DNA of 50,626 nucleotides from Candidatus Margulisiibacteriota bacterium (lineage in GTDB: Bacteria > Margulisbacteria > Riflemargulisbacteria > GWF2-39-127). This document shows, one piece after another, positions 40,392 to 50,111 of the stretch. The notes beneath the pieces were generated by a model that was not told where the DNA came from, made no database searches, and worked only from the letters and a program-made list of their open reading frames with translations. How positions within the stretch are numbered: position 1 is the first letter of the stretch; each line of letters opens with the position of its first letter. The DNA lies in assembly GCA_003242895.1 (NCBI GenBank), contig QKMY01000048.1, positions 1 through 50,626 on the forward strand, read 5' to 3'. Position numbers and translations under genes: made by a program.

Positions 40392-43300
40392 TTGTGCGGT
40401 CACTGCCCTGACCAAAGGTATCAACGGGCACTATACCGAATCCAAAGAAATGGACACTGCCATTTACTTGCCCCTGGCCTATGCGGTTGGCGATAATGGC
40501 AGTATGGATAAAATGACTGCTGATATCAGCAGCAATGTCATACCCAAAGACAACTATTTTTCACGAACTCTTATACTAATGGGATTGATGAGTAGCGTAT
40601 TTCCCGTCAGAGAAATGGCAGGGCGAACGATCAGCCCGGAAAAGGCCGGATTGTACCAGCCGCTACCGATGAGCGAGGCTAAGCTCAAGGAAGAGTTGTC
40701 CAGGCTCAAGGTCAGAGTCGATGGACAGACAAATGATCATGGAAAAATAACTCCTGACTGGTTACCGGGTTATGTGGAAATGGGCAAGGTATTGCTGAAA
40801 TTGCTGACAGGAAGAAATATTCCTGGCGGTATCAATCCGGTACCGGCAAGCTGGGTCTATGACAACGGGGCATGGACAGATAGGGTAGAAATAAACTATA
40901 TTAAGAAGCTCAAAGACAATAACTGGAGCCTGATCGACCATTACCCGACAAGCAAGGACGAAGCGCTGTCCATGCTGGATAAGTTCGCTCCTAAACTCGT
41001 TCCTGAGGTGCCTGCCCCGACACCTATTCCGGTGCCCACTCCTATACCGACCACAACACCAGTTCCTACTCCTCAACCAAACCCCATCACTCAAATACAA
41101 ACGATGGTAACAAATCTTAATCAGAGCAACCCAACACTGGCGATACCTTATAAAAATAGTTATAGTGAAAACGAAAAAGAACTTATAAATCAGCTTAATA
41201 AGTTAGGCTATAATGACCGTCAATCGTTAGTATTTGATAATTTGCTATCGCTTTGGAGTGGCGTTGATAATTGGAATTTAGCCACCAATTCTAATCTCGT
41301 CAAAACGATACCAAGCAGCACAGACAAAGACAATGTAAAAGAGATTGTCGTTGATACTGCCGGTCAAACAATCGGGTTCATGAATTCCGCGCTGGGAGAA
41401 TTCTTGGAAAATGCCAAAGGCTTGAATACTGCATCGAAAAAGATTGTTATCAGAGCTTTTAAGACTAAGGAAATATTAGCAGTTGCGACCTTAACCTATG
41501 CCGGCAAAGAAGACAAATGGGACGCGACAGTTACTTTTGCAGAAGGACTGGCAATCGGGAGTCTCATTAATGACCCCTTGATCAAATGCTTCGGTCTATG
41601 GTATGGGACATTAGCCTCATTAACCGTACAATATGGATCTGGTCCGCTATATACGTACCTTAACAAAAAAGCAATTGCCTATAATAATTATCAGGACAGC
41701 ATGGCATCATGCGTTGTCGAATTGCAAGACAGGGTCCTTGTGAACTGGAAAGATTGTGAGCAGATGCAACCTTTTGTCACGAATTTTCGTAACAATAACA
41801 CTAAACTGTTGCAGCTCGAAACCCCAACAGCTATTTACTTGTACGGCTCGCTGAAATCCGATACTGATCAATCGCTGGAAGTAGAGACCAAAACAGGAAA
41901 GAAGACCTATATCTACGGAGGTAAAGGGATAAACAAAATTATAGTCCAGGGGGTCTCCATCGAAGATGTTTTTATAGAGGGCGGTAATAAAAACGATATT
42001 ATAAACGGAGGCGGTAGCGGGAAAAATAATATAAATGGCGGTGGAGGTGAAGATACTCTCATTGGAGGCAAACAAGATGACATTCTTAATGGTGGAGACA
42101 ATGACAATGCTGATGATATACTAACTGGTGGGCTAAGAAATGATTCTTATCAGTTCAGTGGAACCTGGGGAATCGATGCAATCGTTGATGCCAGAGATGA
42201 CAATGGAATTCAAGAAGGAACAATCCAAATTAAGGATAGTAATGGGATATTTAAGCAACTAGAAGTAGGCCAAACTGAGTCCGATCTTATTCATAATAAA
42301 AAAATAAAAGATTCGGACAATACTACCTATTTATTAAAGTCCAATAATGACCTTGAAATACAGGTCGGGGGCAATTCCAGGAAAGTAATCTTAATTAAAG
42401 ATTTCAAGAACGGAGACCTGGGCCTTACCTTCAAAAAAGCTGCAAACGATAAGTCGACGGTCTGGAATGGGTTCAATTTTTCTTTCATCGATTGGAACAG
42501 CACTCAATATACCTCATTTGATGAGTTCAAGCTTGCTTTTGAGGGAGGGGCTTTCGGGAAACAAGGCCTGGCATCTGTGCTCACGTCATTACCGAAACTC
42601 GACCTTGAGCAGTACCTCACAGACCTTTCCTTTGACCTGCCCAAAGGAATTAACTGGAAAACCCTCGATCTAAGTTTGTTCGGGACTGATATAACTCAGG
42701 AGTTCATTAATTCACTGGGTACCACATTTTCCAGATTGAAAGATTCGTTCCCCTCGGTCTCCGCGCCTACTTCTGAATTGCATATTAATAAATACAAAGC
42801 TGATTATGGACAGGTGAAGATCGGGAATACCGACTATGCGCTGGATGTATCAAATGAATTGGATGACCTATGGAAAGATAGCGTAAAAGGCACGCCGCTG
42901 GAAGGTTTTAGCGGCAAGGAATTCTTTGCGATGATAAAAAATCCTCAAAATATAATCGATAACAACATTAAAGACAAATTAGCTTATATGATATCTAATA
43001 CTACCGGGCTCAATGTTTCTGTCTCATCGGGAATCGTCAATATTATCACGTCCAAAAATATTAGCGAAGCGACACGTGAAACGCTGAAACAAATAGCTGT
43101 AGCTGAAGGAGTCAAGTATTTATCTCAAGCTACCGGAATTCCAAGTATAGAAATTGAAATAACCTCAATAGTAGTTCCTGCCCTGATAAATAAGAGTATT
43201 GAGATGTATAATGCGATAAGTTTCTACTGGAAAATAGGAGAAATAATCAAGAAATTTGTAAAAGACGGCGGTATTAACTATTTTTTATATAAGCTTGAAC

Positions 43301-43788
43301 GAAAGCTCGGCAATCCGGCAGGATTCAGTACGCTGGAAATAATGGAAAAAGTAAAAAATGGAGGAGGAATATTCTGGGAATATGCGTTAATGCAGCGACT
43401 CAAGCCTCTCTATAGCAAAGAAGCCCAAATTGAGATAACAAAGGCACGCTATGAACCGGATATAAAATCCTATAAAAATAACATAGACGCCTATGAAGAT
43501 GCTATCAAAAAAGGGTTCCATCAAGTAATAATGTACTATGAGTGGAAACAGGTTAATGGGCGATACCAATATGTAAGCATTACCAAACAAGAATATGACA
43601 AAAAAATTAAAGAAAAAAACAGAAATGTCTCCGGCCAATATCAATGGGTAGATAAAGAAGGCAAGCTTGCCGCCTACTATATCCCGAGTCCAAGTAGTTA
43701 TGAAAATAGTAAGTATTTTTACAGTGTCAAAAAAGCACAATTAGATGCTGAGATAAACAGTATCCTTGCCGATAAGGATAGCAAATAA
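40321..43788 (+). CDS. Very large RTX-type calcium-binding protein, 3' part of frameshifted gene
   Basis: The coding match begins near 40370; the nominal ATG at 40321 has no ribosome site, so this is the continuation of the gene starting at 39600 (about 1,395 residues in total). It completes the hydrolase-like region, then has a Pro-rich linker (PAPTPIPVPTPIPTTTPVPT), a region with hydrophobic segments (about residues 340-460), and RTX nonapeptide-like repeats at 41980-42130 (GGGGEDTLIGGKQDDILNGG). An RTX-associated segment (VILIKDFKNGDLGLTFK) follows, then a long C-terminal region ending in a Lys/Tyr-rich helical tail. RTX proteins fold on calcium outside the cell and usually leave by a type I system, but no such system is in this window. 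Confidence 0.7.
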   Translation: MLVMERSPCCRMIRGYSTTQEEFDCAVTALTKGINGHYTESKEMDTAIYLPLAYAVGDNGSMDKMTADISSNVIPKDNYFSRTLILMGLMSSVFPVREMAGRTISPEKAGLYQPLPMSEAKLKEELSRLKVRVDGQTNDHGKITPDWLPGYVEMGKVLLKLLTGRNIPGGINPVPASWVYDNGAWTDRVEINYIKKLKDNNWSLIDHYPTSKDEALSMLDKFAPKLVPEVPAPTPIPVPTPIPTTTPVPTPQPNPITQIQTMVTNLNQSNPTLAIPYKNSYSENEKELINQLNKLGYNDRQSLVFDNLLSLWSGVDNWNLATNSNLVKTIPSSTDKDNVKEIVVDTAGQTIGFMNSALGEFLENAKGLNTASKKIVIRAFKTKEILAVATLTYAGKEDKWDATVTFAEGLAIGSLINDPLIKCFGLWYGTLASLTVQYGSGPLYTYLNKKAIAYNNYQDSMASCVVELQDRVLVNWKDCEQMQPFVTNFRNNNTKLLQLETPTAIYLYGSLKSDTDQSLEVETKTGKKTYIYGGKGINKIIVQGVSIEDVFIEGGNKNDIINGGGSGKNNINGGGGEDTLIGGKQDDILNGGDNDNADDILTGGLRNDSYQFSGTWGIDAIVDARDDNGIQEGTIQIKDSNGIFKQLEVGQTESDLIHNKKIKDSDNTTYLLKSNNDLEIQVGGNSRKVILIKDFKNGDLGLTFKKAANDKSTVWNGFNFSFIDWNSTQYTSFDEFKLAFEGGAFGKQGLASVLTSLPKLDLEQYLTDLSFDLPKGINWKTLDLSLFGTDITQEFINSLGTTFSRLKDSFPSVSAPTSELHINKYKADYGQVKIGNTDYALDVSNELDDLWKDSVKGTPLEGFSGKEFFAMIKNPQNIIDNNIKDKLAYMISNTTGLNVSVSSGIVNIITSKNISEATRETLKQIAVAEGVKYLSQATGIPSIEIEITSIVVPALINKSIEMYNAISFYWKIGEIIKKFVKDGGINYFLYKLERKLGNPAGFSTLEIMEKVKNGGGIFWEYALMQRLKPLYSKEAQIEITKARYEPDIKSYKNNIDAYEDAIKKGFHQVIMYYEWKQVNGRYQYVSITKQEYDKKIKEKNRNVSGQYQWVDKEGKLAAYYIPSPSSYENSKYFYSVKKAQLDAEINSILADKDSK

Positions 43789-43852
43789 CAGGTAGGTAAA
43801 AATACTTTTATTAAGTATAATCTTATATAAAACATTATTTATAGGAGCTACT

Positions 43853-45019
43853 ATGAGAAATAAAATATTCACATTGATGATGATAATTTTGGTATTGCTT
43901 CAATATAACACCGCTATAGCTGCCGGTAATGGTGAAAAGATCGTATTTGAAGATAAATATTTTGAGAATTCTGTCCGAGGCGACATTAACATGCCGACAG
44001 GGGATATAACAGATGATCAACTTGATGGCGTAGCAACGGTGTTCTGCTCCCCTCCTTTTAGTAAAGGCATGACTAGCCTGGAAGATCTCAAGCATTTTCC
44101 AAATTTACGAACACTTTGTATTTCAAATCTGGATATTAGAGATGCGACACCGATTGGGTACTTGCACAGATTAAAAGGTCTTCACATTCGTTCAACGCTT
44201 CTCAGTGACTTGTCGAGCCTGGCAAATGCTCCTGATCTGAAGTATCTTACCCTTATAGATAACAAAATAAAAGATATTTCTGCCGTGGGTAAGCTTACAA
44301 AATTACTTACACTTGATATAGAAGATAATAATGTGAATGACATTTCCTTTCTGAGTACTTTATCAAATTTAGAATCATTGGTATTAGCTGCCGGGCAAAT
44401 TTCTGATATTTCTGCTTTAGGAAAGTTAACCAATCTTAAATCGCTATCTTTATTTCATGTTCAGGTAATTGACGTTAATCCATTAAAGGATTTGAAAAAC
44501 CTCTTATATGTTCATATAGGAAGCCCTACTCTTAAAGATGTATCAGCCCTACAAAATCTCAATAATATTGAACAGTTATATTTGTATAGTAAAGTAGAAG
44601 ACTTGTCAGTGATAAGCAAATTGCCAAATTTAGAAGACTTAACGGCATCCGACAAAATATCCAACATTGATGACCTAAAGTATTTAACAAAATTGACCCG
44701 GATTGATCTTCGTTCCAATAAAATTACCGATATCTCTGTCCTGAAAGCCCTCAACAATTTAACTGAATTGAACCTGGGTAACAATAAAATAACCGAAATT
44801 GATACCCTGAAGGTCCTCAAGAGTTTAACGAAGTTAGGGCTGAATGATACTGATATAACCGACCTTTCTCCCTTGCTCGAACTAACAAATCTAAAAGAGG
44901 TATCTATTGCCGACGATGACCTCGACCTGCGGCCAGGTTCCCGTAACCGGGAAGTCGTCGATCAATTGCGGCAGCGAGGCTGCCAGGTGATTACACTGCT
45001 GGGAACATACCAGAATTAG
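43853..45019 (+). CDS. Exported leucine-rich repeat protein (internalin/SDS22-like)
   Basis: 388 residues with signal peptide MRNKIFTLMMIILVLLQYNT (cleaved near IAA-GNG). About twelve repeats of 21-22 residues follow, such as LTRIDLRSNKITDISVLKAL and LTELNLGNNKITEIDTLKVL, which form a curved protein-binding solenoid. A short cap ends the protein (DQLRQRGCQVITLLG). There is no membrane anchor or sorting signal, so it is periplasmic or released. It lies 64 bp after the RTX gene with its own GGAG site and may be co-transcribed. The binding partner is unknown. Confidence 0.9.
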   Translation: MRNKIFTLMMIILVLLQYNTAIAAGNGEKIVFEDKYFENSVRGDINMPTGDITDDQLDGVATVFCSPPFSKGMTSLEDLKHFPNLRTLCISNLDIRDATPIGYLHRLKGLHIRSTLLSDLSSLANAPDLKYLTLIDNKIKDISAVGKLTKLLTLDIEDNNVNDISFLSTLSNLESLVLAAGQISDISALGKLTNLKSLSLFHVQVIDVNPLKDLKNLLYVHIGSPTLKDVSALQNLNNIEQLYLYSKVEDLSVISKLPNLEDLTASDKISNIDDLKYLTKLTRIDLRSNKITDISVLKALNNLTELNLGNNKITEIDTLKVLKSLTKLGLNDTDITDLSPLLELTNLKEVSIADDDLDLRPGSRNREVVDQLRQRGCQVITLLGTYQN

Positions 45020-45084
45020 GGGAGCCTTAATCGAAGGTTGTCCATAGCAGCATTGATGCATTGCTGTATTTCGATCAGATATTA

Positions 45085-45303
45085 CTAGGATTTGTACATC
45101 TCAACAAAAGATCTATAGGTGTAAGTGCGAGAATAGATTTCTTTTGCTTCTTCCTTGCTGATTTTTCCATCATTATCCTTATCCGCTTGCTTAACAAATT
45201 CACGAACTTTCTTATCCGAAAAATTGCCAAACTTCCAATTGCTATCCTGATATCCGCTACGGTCATATCTGTCTCCGTCTATGGTTTGAGCATTATTACT
45301 ATC
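45085..45303 (-). pseudogene. EF-hand protein fragment
   Basis: The open frame reads DGDRYDRSGYQDSNWKFGNF, then FVKQADKDNDGKISKEEAKE, a textbook EF-hand loop (DKDNDGKISKEE), ending VEMYKS-stop. There is no start codon in frame, and an in-frame TGA (45304-45306) lies just upstream. It is probably the 3' end of a broken calcium-binding protein gene. Confidence 0.6.
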
Positions 45304-45504
45304 TCACTGGCAGGTATTCCCAAATGCCGAAGTATATCTGCTGTCCGGACAGGAAAATACAAATTGTAAAAATATCTAATTCTATATCGGATTTTTTTTA
45401 TCATAACTTGCACGTTTATAGAACAAATATTCCCAATCTCTTTGTTTCAACCGTTTGCGTGGTATAAAACTTTCACATTATTTTAAAATTTGCTAAAATA
45501 TAGT

Positions 45505-45668
45505 ATGGTTATGACTGACACAGAAAAAAACAAACACTAATTATTGACGATGACAAAAGCGTTGTCGTTGTTTTAAAGTATTACTTTTCACCCGAAGCCT
45601 ATTACGTACTGGCGACATCAAAAGGGAATCCCGCCTCTCAACTATCAACCACAAAGCACAGTTGTTAA
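45505..45668 (+). pseudogene. Receiver-domain fragment with frameshift
   Basis: ATG 45505 or 45511 starts MTDTEK and then runs into a stop after a run of seven As. With one more A, the frame continues QTLIIDDDKSVVVVLKYYFS and PEAYYVLATS, the first third of a response-regulator receiver, before stopping at 45668. There is no phosphoacceptor region. It is a dead remnant. Confidence 0.65.
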
Positions 45669-45778
45669 TGAAAAAAATATCAGTTCTGTAATGTAAATCT
45701 ATACCTTGTAATCAGGGAGGTGTGTTAACCTACATAATTTGCATTTAGTTTGCAATTACAATATTAAGGAGGATTAAG

Positions 45779-46690
45779 ATGAAGCAAAAGAATATAATAG
45801 TATTGGTTTTTTTATGTTTCTTATTACTTGGCATCGTTTCAACTGGAAATTGCGCAGAAAAATTTTCACGAAAGTATCCGGTATTAATTAAAACAAATGA
45901 TCTGGAACAGATAATAGATGACAAAAATCTGGTTATTATTGATTGCCGTACCCCGGAGCTGTATAGAGTTTCGCACATTAAGGGTGCTATTAACTTATAT
46001 ACCAGAGATATCTATGACCATAGCTCACCTATTGAAAACATAATTCCCCCACTGAAAGAACTTGCCGAACTTTTTGGCTCTAATGGAATTAATACCAGTA
46101 AGAGAGTCGTTGTGTACGAGAAAAACTCCGATGCGAGAGAGGCAGCTAGAATGATCCTCTATCTCGAAAGCTGCGGGCATGACAAGGTACAGTTTCTGGA
46201 TGGCGGTATCAATAAGTGGTTAGCTGAAAAACGGGAAAAGACGAGCGATCTTCCCCAAATTACTAAAACACAATTTAAATTGAATTCGCAACCGCAGTTT
46301 ATAGTTTCTAAAGATTACGTTTTGTCAAAACTTAACAAATCTAATGTTCTCATTTTGGATGCAAGAGGCGAGAAGGAATATTCCGGTCAGGTTGCAGGAA
46401 GCAATGTGAAAAGGGGGGGAGGCCATATCCCGGGAGCCATTAACAATAATTATAAAGAACTGATTGATGAAGATGGTAAATTTTCTGATAAGGCTGTACT
46501 TACAAAAATGTTTAAAGAAGCCGGTTTAAATGCTAATATCAACGAAGTTATTATTTATTGCAGGACAGCTGTAAGAAGTTCACTGGTACGAATGGCCTTA
46601 AAACACATCGTTGGTTTCGAAAATACCAAAGTATATGACGGTGCCATGGTTGAATGGTCAGTAGATCCTAGCTGTCCTTTAGTTAAATAG
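45779..46690 (+). CDS. Exported tandem-rhodanese sulfurtransferase
   Basis: 303 residues with signal peptide MKQKNIIVLVFLCFLLLGIV (cleaved near NCA-EKF). Two rhodanese domains follow. In the first (VIIDCRTPELYRVSHIKGAI to LDGGINKWL), the active-site position reads VVVYEKNSDAREAAR and lacks the catalytic cysteine. In the second (ILDARGEKEYSG, GGHIPGAINNNYKEL), VIIYCRTAVRSSLVRMAL carries the cysteine. This is the usual arrangement for thiosulfate or mercaptopyruvate sulfurtransferases. It would act in the periplasm. The start has AAGGAGGATTAAG upstream. It is followed by a bidirectional hairpin at 46760-46789. Confidence 0.92.
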   Translation: MKQKNIIVLVFLCFLLLGIVSTGNCAEKFSRKYPVLIKTNDLEQIIDDKNLVIIDCRTPELYRVSHIKGAINLYTRDIYDHSSPIENIIPPLKELAELFGSNGINTSKRVVVYEKNSDAREAARMILYLESCGHDKVQFLDGGINKWLAEKREKTSDLPQITKTQFKLNSQPQFIVSKDYVLSKLNKSNVLILDARGEKEYSGQVAGSNVKRGGGHIPGAINNNYKELIDEDGKFSDKAVLTKMFKEAGLNANINEVIIYCRTAVRSSLVRMALKHIVGFENTKVYDGAMVEWSVDPSCPLVK

Positions 46691-46759
46691 AAAATATGGT
46701 TTGCAGGATGTGAGAATATACTCCGGTACAACAACTTTTTATTGCCTTAATAAGACAAA

Positions 46760-46789
46760 ACAACAGTCCGCACTTTTGCGGACTGTTGT
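46760..46789. terminator. Bidirectional terminator between rhodanese and PGK-like genes
   Basis: A perfect 13-bp stem, ACAACAGTCCGCA / TGCGGACTGTTGT, with a 4-nt loop. On the minus strand it is followed by TTTGTCTTATT, which suits the leftward PGK-like gene. On the plus strand the following bases are less T-rich. Confidence 0.75.
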
Positions 46790-46911
46790 GCTAATTACTT
46801 CTATAACCTTCGATATTTTTTCCCTCGGAATACCTCACTCTATTTGCATGTCTACTATTTCAGTATGCCGATTTTTTATGGGAATTTCCCAAATATTTTT
46901 TGTGTATAAAA

Positions 46912-48444
46912 TTATGCTATACTGGGATTTTTAAGAGATTCAATAACCGGTAAATCTTTAATATTCCCTTTATTATCCTTCTGATTAAAACCCAGAAAAT
47001 CCATAGCAGCCCCACCCATTGTAGAGACAACGTTGTTTGGCGTCCCTTTGTAATCAGAGCCTTTGTTTTGTTCTATAGCAGCGTTTGTGTCGCCTCCGCC
47101 TGCTATGCCGAATCCGCTTTTTTTATTATCTAATGCGTCAATTATTGTATCTGTACCTTTAGCAAGAAGCGGATCTTCGAATACTCCCATAGGTCCGTTC
47201 CAGTACCAGTAGTTCATTTTGTCTATTAATTCCTCCAAATTTTTTCTGGTTTTTGGACCTATATCAACCTGCATTCTGCCCTCTGATATTTCAGTTTCAA
47301 TTTTAAGTGATTTTGCCTTTTCTTCCGGCTGTAATTCAAAATAATTTTCCGGCACTGTAATGTAATCTTCTGGTAAAATGAGCGATGTTTTATGTTGTTT
47401 GCAGGCATCAAGGATTTTCTGTGCTCCTTCCAGCTCATCTTGGCTTATCTTCGCTGCTCCGATCGATTTTCCTAATGCTGCCAGGATCGGATTGAGCATT
47501 TTGCCGCCGAGACTTATATTTGGAATCCCGAGCTCAACAATTTTCAGAATAGGGGTAAGTTTACCTTCTTTGGTAACCTTTCCTTTTTCATTGACTTCGT
47601 CTGCAACCTTGGCGCCTCCGAATATGGCAACTGAATGTTCAGGGTCTGTTAAGAACCCGGTTCTCAGGGTTTGAAGACTCCCTCCCTCTGTAACATATAA
47701 TTCCCCAGCAACTGAATGCTTCCCAGCTTCAAGCATCATTTCGTTGATGCTCTTCATTGTCGGGTCTTTTGGCCGGTGCCAGGCACTGGTTGCGTCATTG
47801 ACCATGACATCAAGCAAAGGAACGAGAGGTTCGACTATATGTGTTCCATTGGAACCTACAGCTTTGCGGTCATCCTGGTTAAGTCTGATATTCTGCATTA
47901 CGACTATATCGTATTTGCCGGCTTTTAGTTCCGATAACTTTTTGAGAGCTTCAGGTCCTGAGAACTTCTCTTCTTCAACCCTGCCTATTAAGACTACTTT
48001 TTTGCCTTGTGCCAGTTCCGGATTAATCGGTTGTCCATCTACTACAGCGTAGAAATTTTTATTAAAATTCTCATAAGCATTCAGCTGTAATGCCAATTCT
48101 TCTGTTACTTCAAGGTTGTCTTTGAACTCGACCCCGTTTATCTTGCCTTTGTCCTGGATATGAAACATTATTGCCGGTTTTCCACCTGCTGTTATGATGG
48201 AAGTTACATCAGGCATTGTTTGTTTTATACGGGCAGCATTCTTTATTTTGTAACCGCGTTCATTATCGGCAGCTCCCCAAGTGACATTGTAATCAGGTCT
48301 GTAGCCAACTACTTTTCCTGTTATGTTATAATTGTTTAAATATCTTAGCAGCGTAGGTATTCCTGCTTTGTTTAATGGATTTAGTACCTTGGAATTACCC
48401 CCCGATCCTTCTTTAATTTGAATGATTTTGTTATAAATTTCCAT
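46912..48444 (-). CDS. Divergent phosphoglycerate kinase-like protein
   Basis: 510 residues, about 100 longer than usual PGK. The family signature can be followed throughout: YRPDYNVT (for RVDFNVP), MVNDATSAWHR, AIFGGAKVADEV, DIGPKT, YWNGPMGVFED, IAGGGDTNAA and VVSTMGGAAMDFLG. However, the substrate-binding SHLGRP is replaced by FHIQDKGK, and GGGMA is GGKML. Extra sequence is present at the N-terminus (about 35 residues) and around VVLIGRVEEEKFSGPEALKK. It may be a PGK with altered substrate handling, or a paralogue with another role; whether the genome has a standard PGK cannot be seen. GGAGG precedes the start at 48444. It is cytoplasmic and transcribed alone. Confidence 0.85.
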   Translation of the reverse strand: MEIYNKIIQIKEGSGGNSKVLNPLNKAGIPTLLRYLNNYNITGKVVGYRPDYNVTWGAADNERGYKIKNAARIKQTMPDVTSIITAGGKPAIMFHIQDKGKINGVEFKDNLEVTEELALQLNAYENFNKNFYAVVDGQPINPELAQGKKVVLIGRVEEEKFSGPEALKKLSELKAGKYDIVVMQNIRLNQDDRKAVGSNGTHIVEPLVPLLDVMVNDATSAWHRPKDPTMKSINEMMLEAGKHSVAGELYVTEGGSLQTLRTGFLTDPEHSVAIFGGAKVADEVNEKGKVTKEGKLTPILKIVELGIPNISLGGKMLNPILAALGKSIGAAKISQDELEGAQKILDACKQHKTSLILPEDYITVPENYFELQPEEKAKSLKIETEISEGRMQVDIGPKTRKNLEELIDKMNYWYWNGPMGVFEDPLLAKGTDTIIDALDNKKSGFGIAGGGDTNAAIEQNKGSDYKGTPNNVVSTMGGAAMDFLGFNQKDNKGNIKDLPVIESLKNPSIA

Positions 48445-48702
48445 CCAGTTTCCTCCTCTAGATATTTTTTCTATTTATTATTTCGAAAAAAGAGAATAAA
48501 AATTTCATTTTTTAGGCAAACAAAATATCGATTTTTTTAGAAATATCTTTTTTGGGTTCCTTGGGCTTTAATATTGTGTTTTTATTAGCAGCAATTGTGA
48601 TAATTAGATTTACTTACTTTCCTTCATTTCTTTAATAATTTGAAATAAATCCATTTTGATTACGAATAATAACCAGAATAAAAAAGAAAAGGATACCCAT
48701 GC

Positions 48703-50004
48703 ATGCTTAAGAAAATATTAGCTGGAGGATTTTCTGATAATTTTAGAGAAAACAGCCAAATTGTTTCTAAAATAAACATTTTATTGAATAAAGGCTATAT
48801 CACTGATAAAGATTCTATTGATTTTCTGGAAAACCAGCTGACTCATTCTGATCCATCTATCAGGGAACTTGCTGCCAGAACCATCGTTACTGAAGTAATA
48901 GGGCAGGAATATATGTCTCAAAGGTTGCAGTCCTTAAAGGTTTTGTTGCCTTTTGTTCCTTATCCTGATCTTCACAACGCGCCATCTTTTGGTCAAATAG
49001 ATTTACATACGCACTCTCTTCTTTCTGATGGCTATTCTACGCCTGCTGCCCATATCCTTGATTCATATGAACAGGGATTATTTGCAGTTGCGCTGACTGA
49101 TCATGATATACTGCCCCAGTTTAAGCCTTATCATGAATCTTATCTTTCGGCACAGATAGTTAACGATTATTTTAAGGATCTTGGAGTGAGCAGGGATTTT
49201 ACTTTTATCCCCGGGGTGGAATTCAATGTCATGTTTCGCGGGTTACCGGTGCATATGCTTGCATATCTTCCTGATTATTATAAATGTTATGACGAATTGA
49301 TTTCTTTGCCTGTTTTCCAGAACATGCTGCACAAACTTTCATTAACTGCTGAGGCAAAGGAAAAGGCTGTCTGGATGCTTTTGGGGAAACTAAATGAAAG
49401 GTTCCCTGAATTAGCTGTTACCAAGGAAGAAGTTAGGAATGCAGCCAGAGGAAATATTATCAGATCTCATATCACTGATGCTTTGTTTAATAAATACAGA
49501 GATTATTTCAATTCTCTGGAAATAACACGTTCCAAAGACGTCTGGTATAAATGGCTTCCACATGAATATAAGAGCAATAAAGGGTATACCAATTATCTGC
49601 CATCTATTGAGGAAATATCCTTTTTATTAAATGCTGCAAATGGAAAAATAGCTATTCCGCATCCAAATGAAATTTTTCAGGAGGAAAGATTTGCCAATAA
49701 ATCGGGAACTTTAGAAGGGATCACTGAAAGCCTTATGTATTTAATGAAAACAAAGAAATTGCATGATCAGGCATTCCTGGGTATCTCATATTACAGCTCC
49801 AAAGGTACCGCCGAAGACAGAGCAAAGGTTATGGAATTATATCAGCGGGTAATTTGTGAAGAGCCTTATTTCGGAGCCGGGTTTTATTTATTACCCGAGT
49901 CGGACAGTCATGGCAAATTTACTTCTTCACCTGGCAGACAATCTGATTATCCGACTGATAGAAAAGAATACAACGCTACTATTCTGAAATCACTGTTTAG
50001 CTGA
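48703..50004 (+). CDS. PHP-domain phosphoesterase
   Basis: 433 residues. About 100 N-terminal helical residues (SQIVSKINILLNKGYITDKD) precede a PHP domain with metal-site segments IDLHTHSLLSDGYSTP, VALTDHDILPQF, FIPGVEFNVMF, IAIPHPNEIF and PESDSHGKFTS. It resembles the TrpH/YciV group of PHP phosphoesterases, which act on nucleotides or short RNA, but it is longer. The metal-binding residues look complete, so it should be catalytic. The ribosome site is AAGGA, about 10 nt from the start. It is divergent from the PGK-like gene and seems to be a single gene. Confidence 0.82.
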   Translation: MLKKILAGGFSDNFRENSQIVSKINILLNKGYITDKDSIDFLENQLTHSDPSIRELAARTIVTEVIGQEYMSQRLQSLKVLLPFVPYPDLHNAPSFGQIDLHTHSLLSDGYSTPAAHILDSYEQGLFAVALTDHDILPQFKPYHESYLSAQIVNDYFKDLGVSRDFTFIPGVEFNVMFRGLPVHMLAYLPDYYKCYDELISLPVFQNMLHKLSLTAEAKEKAVWMLLGKLNERFPELAVTKEEVRNAARGNIIRSHITDALFNKYRDYFNSLEITRSKDVWYKWLPHEYKSNKGYTNYLPSIEEISFLLNAANGKIAIPHPNEIFQEERFANKSGTLEGITESLMYLMKTKKLHDQAFLGISYYSSKGTAEDRAKVMELYQRVICEEPYFGAGFYLLPESDSHGKFTSSPGRQSDYPTDRKEYNATILKSLFS

Positions 50005-50013
50005 ATATTTCCT

Positions 50014-50105
50014 GGATTGATGTTTTGCGATAACAATATCTACTCCTTCTCCGGGTTGTTGGGATATCATTATAGAATATGATTTGGAATATCGCAAAAA
50101 AATCC
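50014..50105. repeat. Long-loop inverted repeat between convergent genes
   Basis: GGATT and TTTTGCGATA (50014-50032) match TATCGCAAAA and AATCC (50090-50105), enclosing about 57 nt that contain a smaller ATCAT/ATGAT hairpin. It lies between two convergent genes and may end transcription from both sides. Confidence 0.5.
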
Positions 50106-50111
50106 AACCAG

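Larger units (their letters stand above)
45020..45778. other. Spacer containing two gene remnants
   Basis: 759 bp between the LRR and rhodanese genes. It holds an EF-hand fragment on the minus strand (45085-45303) and a frameshifted receiver fragment on the plus strand (45505-45668). The remainder shows no gene or RNA that I recognise. It looks like a decayed segment. Confidence 0.6.

Noticed and set aside
45061-45369. 102-codon plus-strand frame
   Set aside because: It is antisense to the EF-hand remnant, which is a much clearer protein signal.
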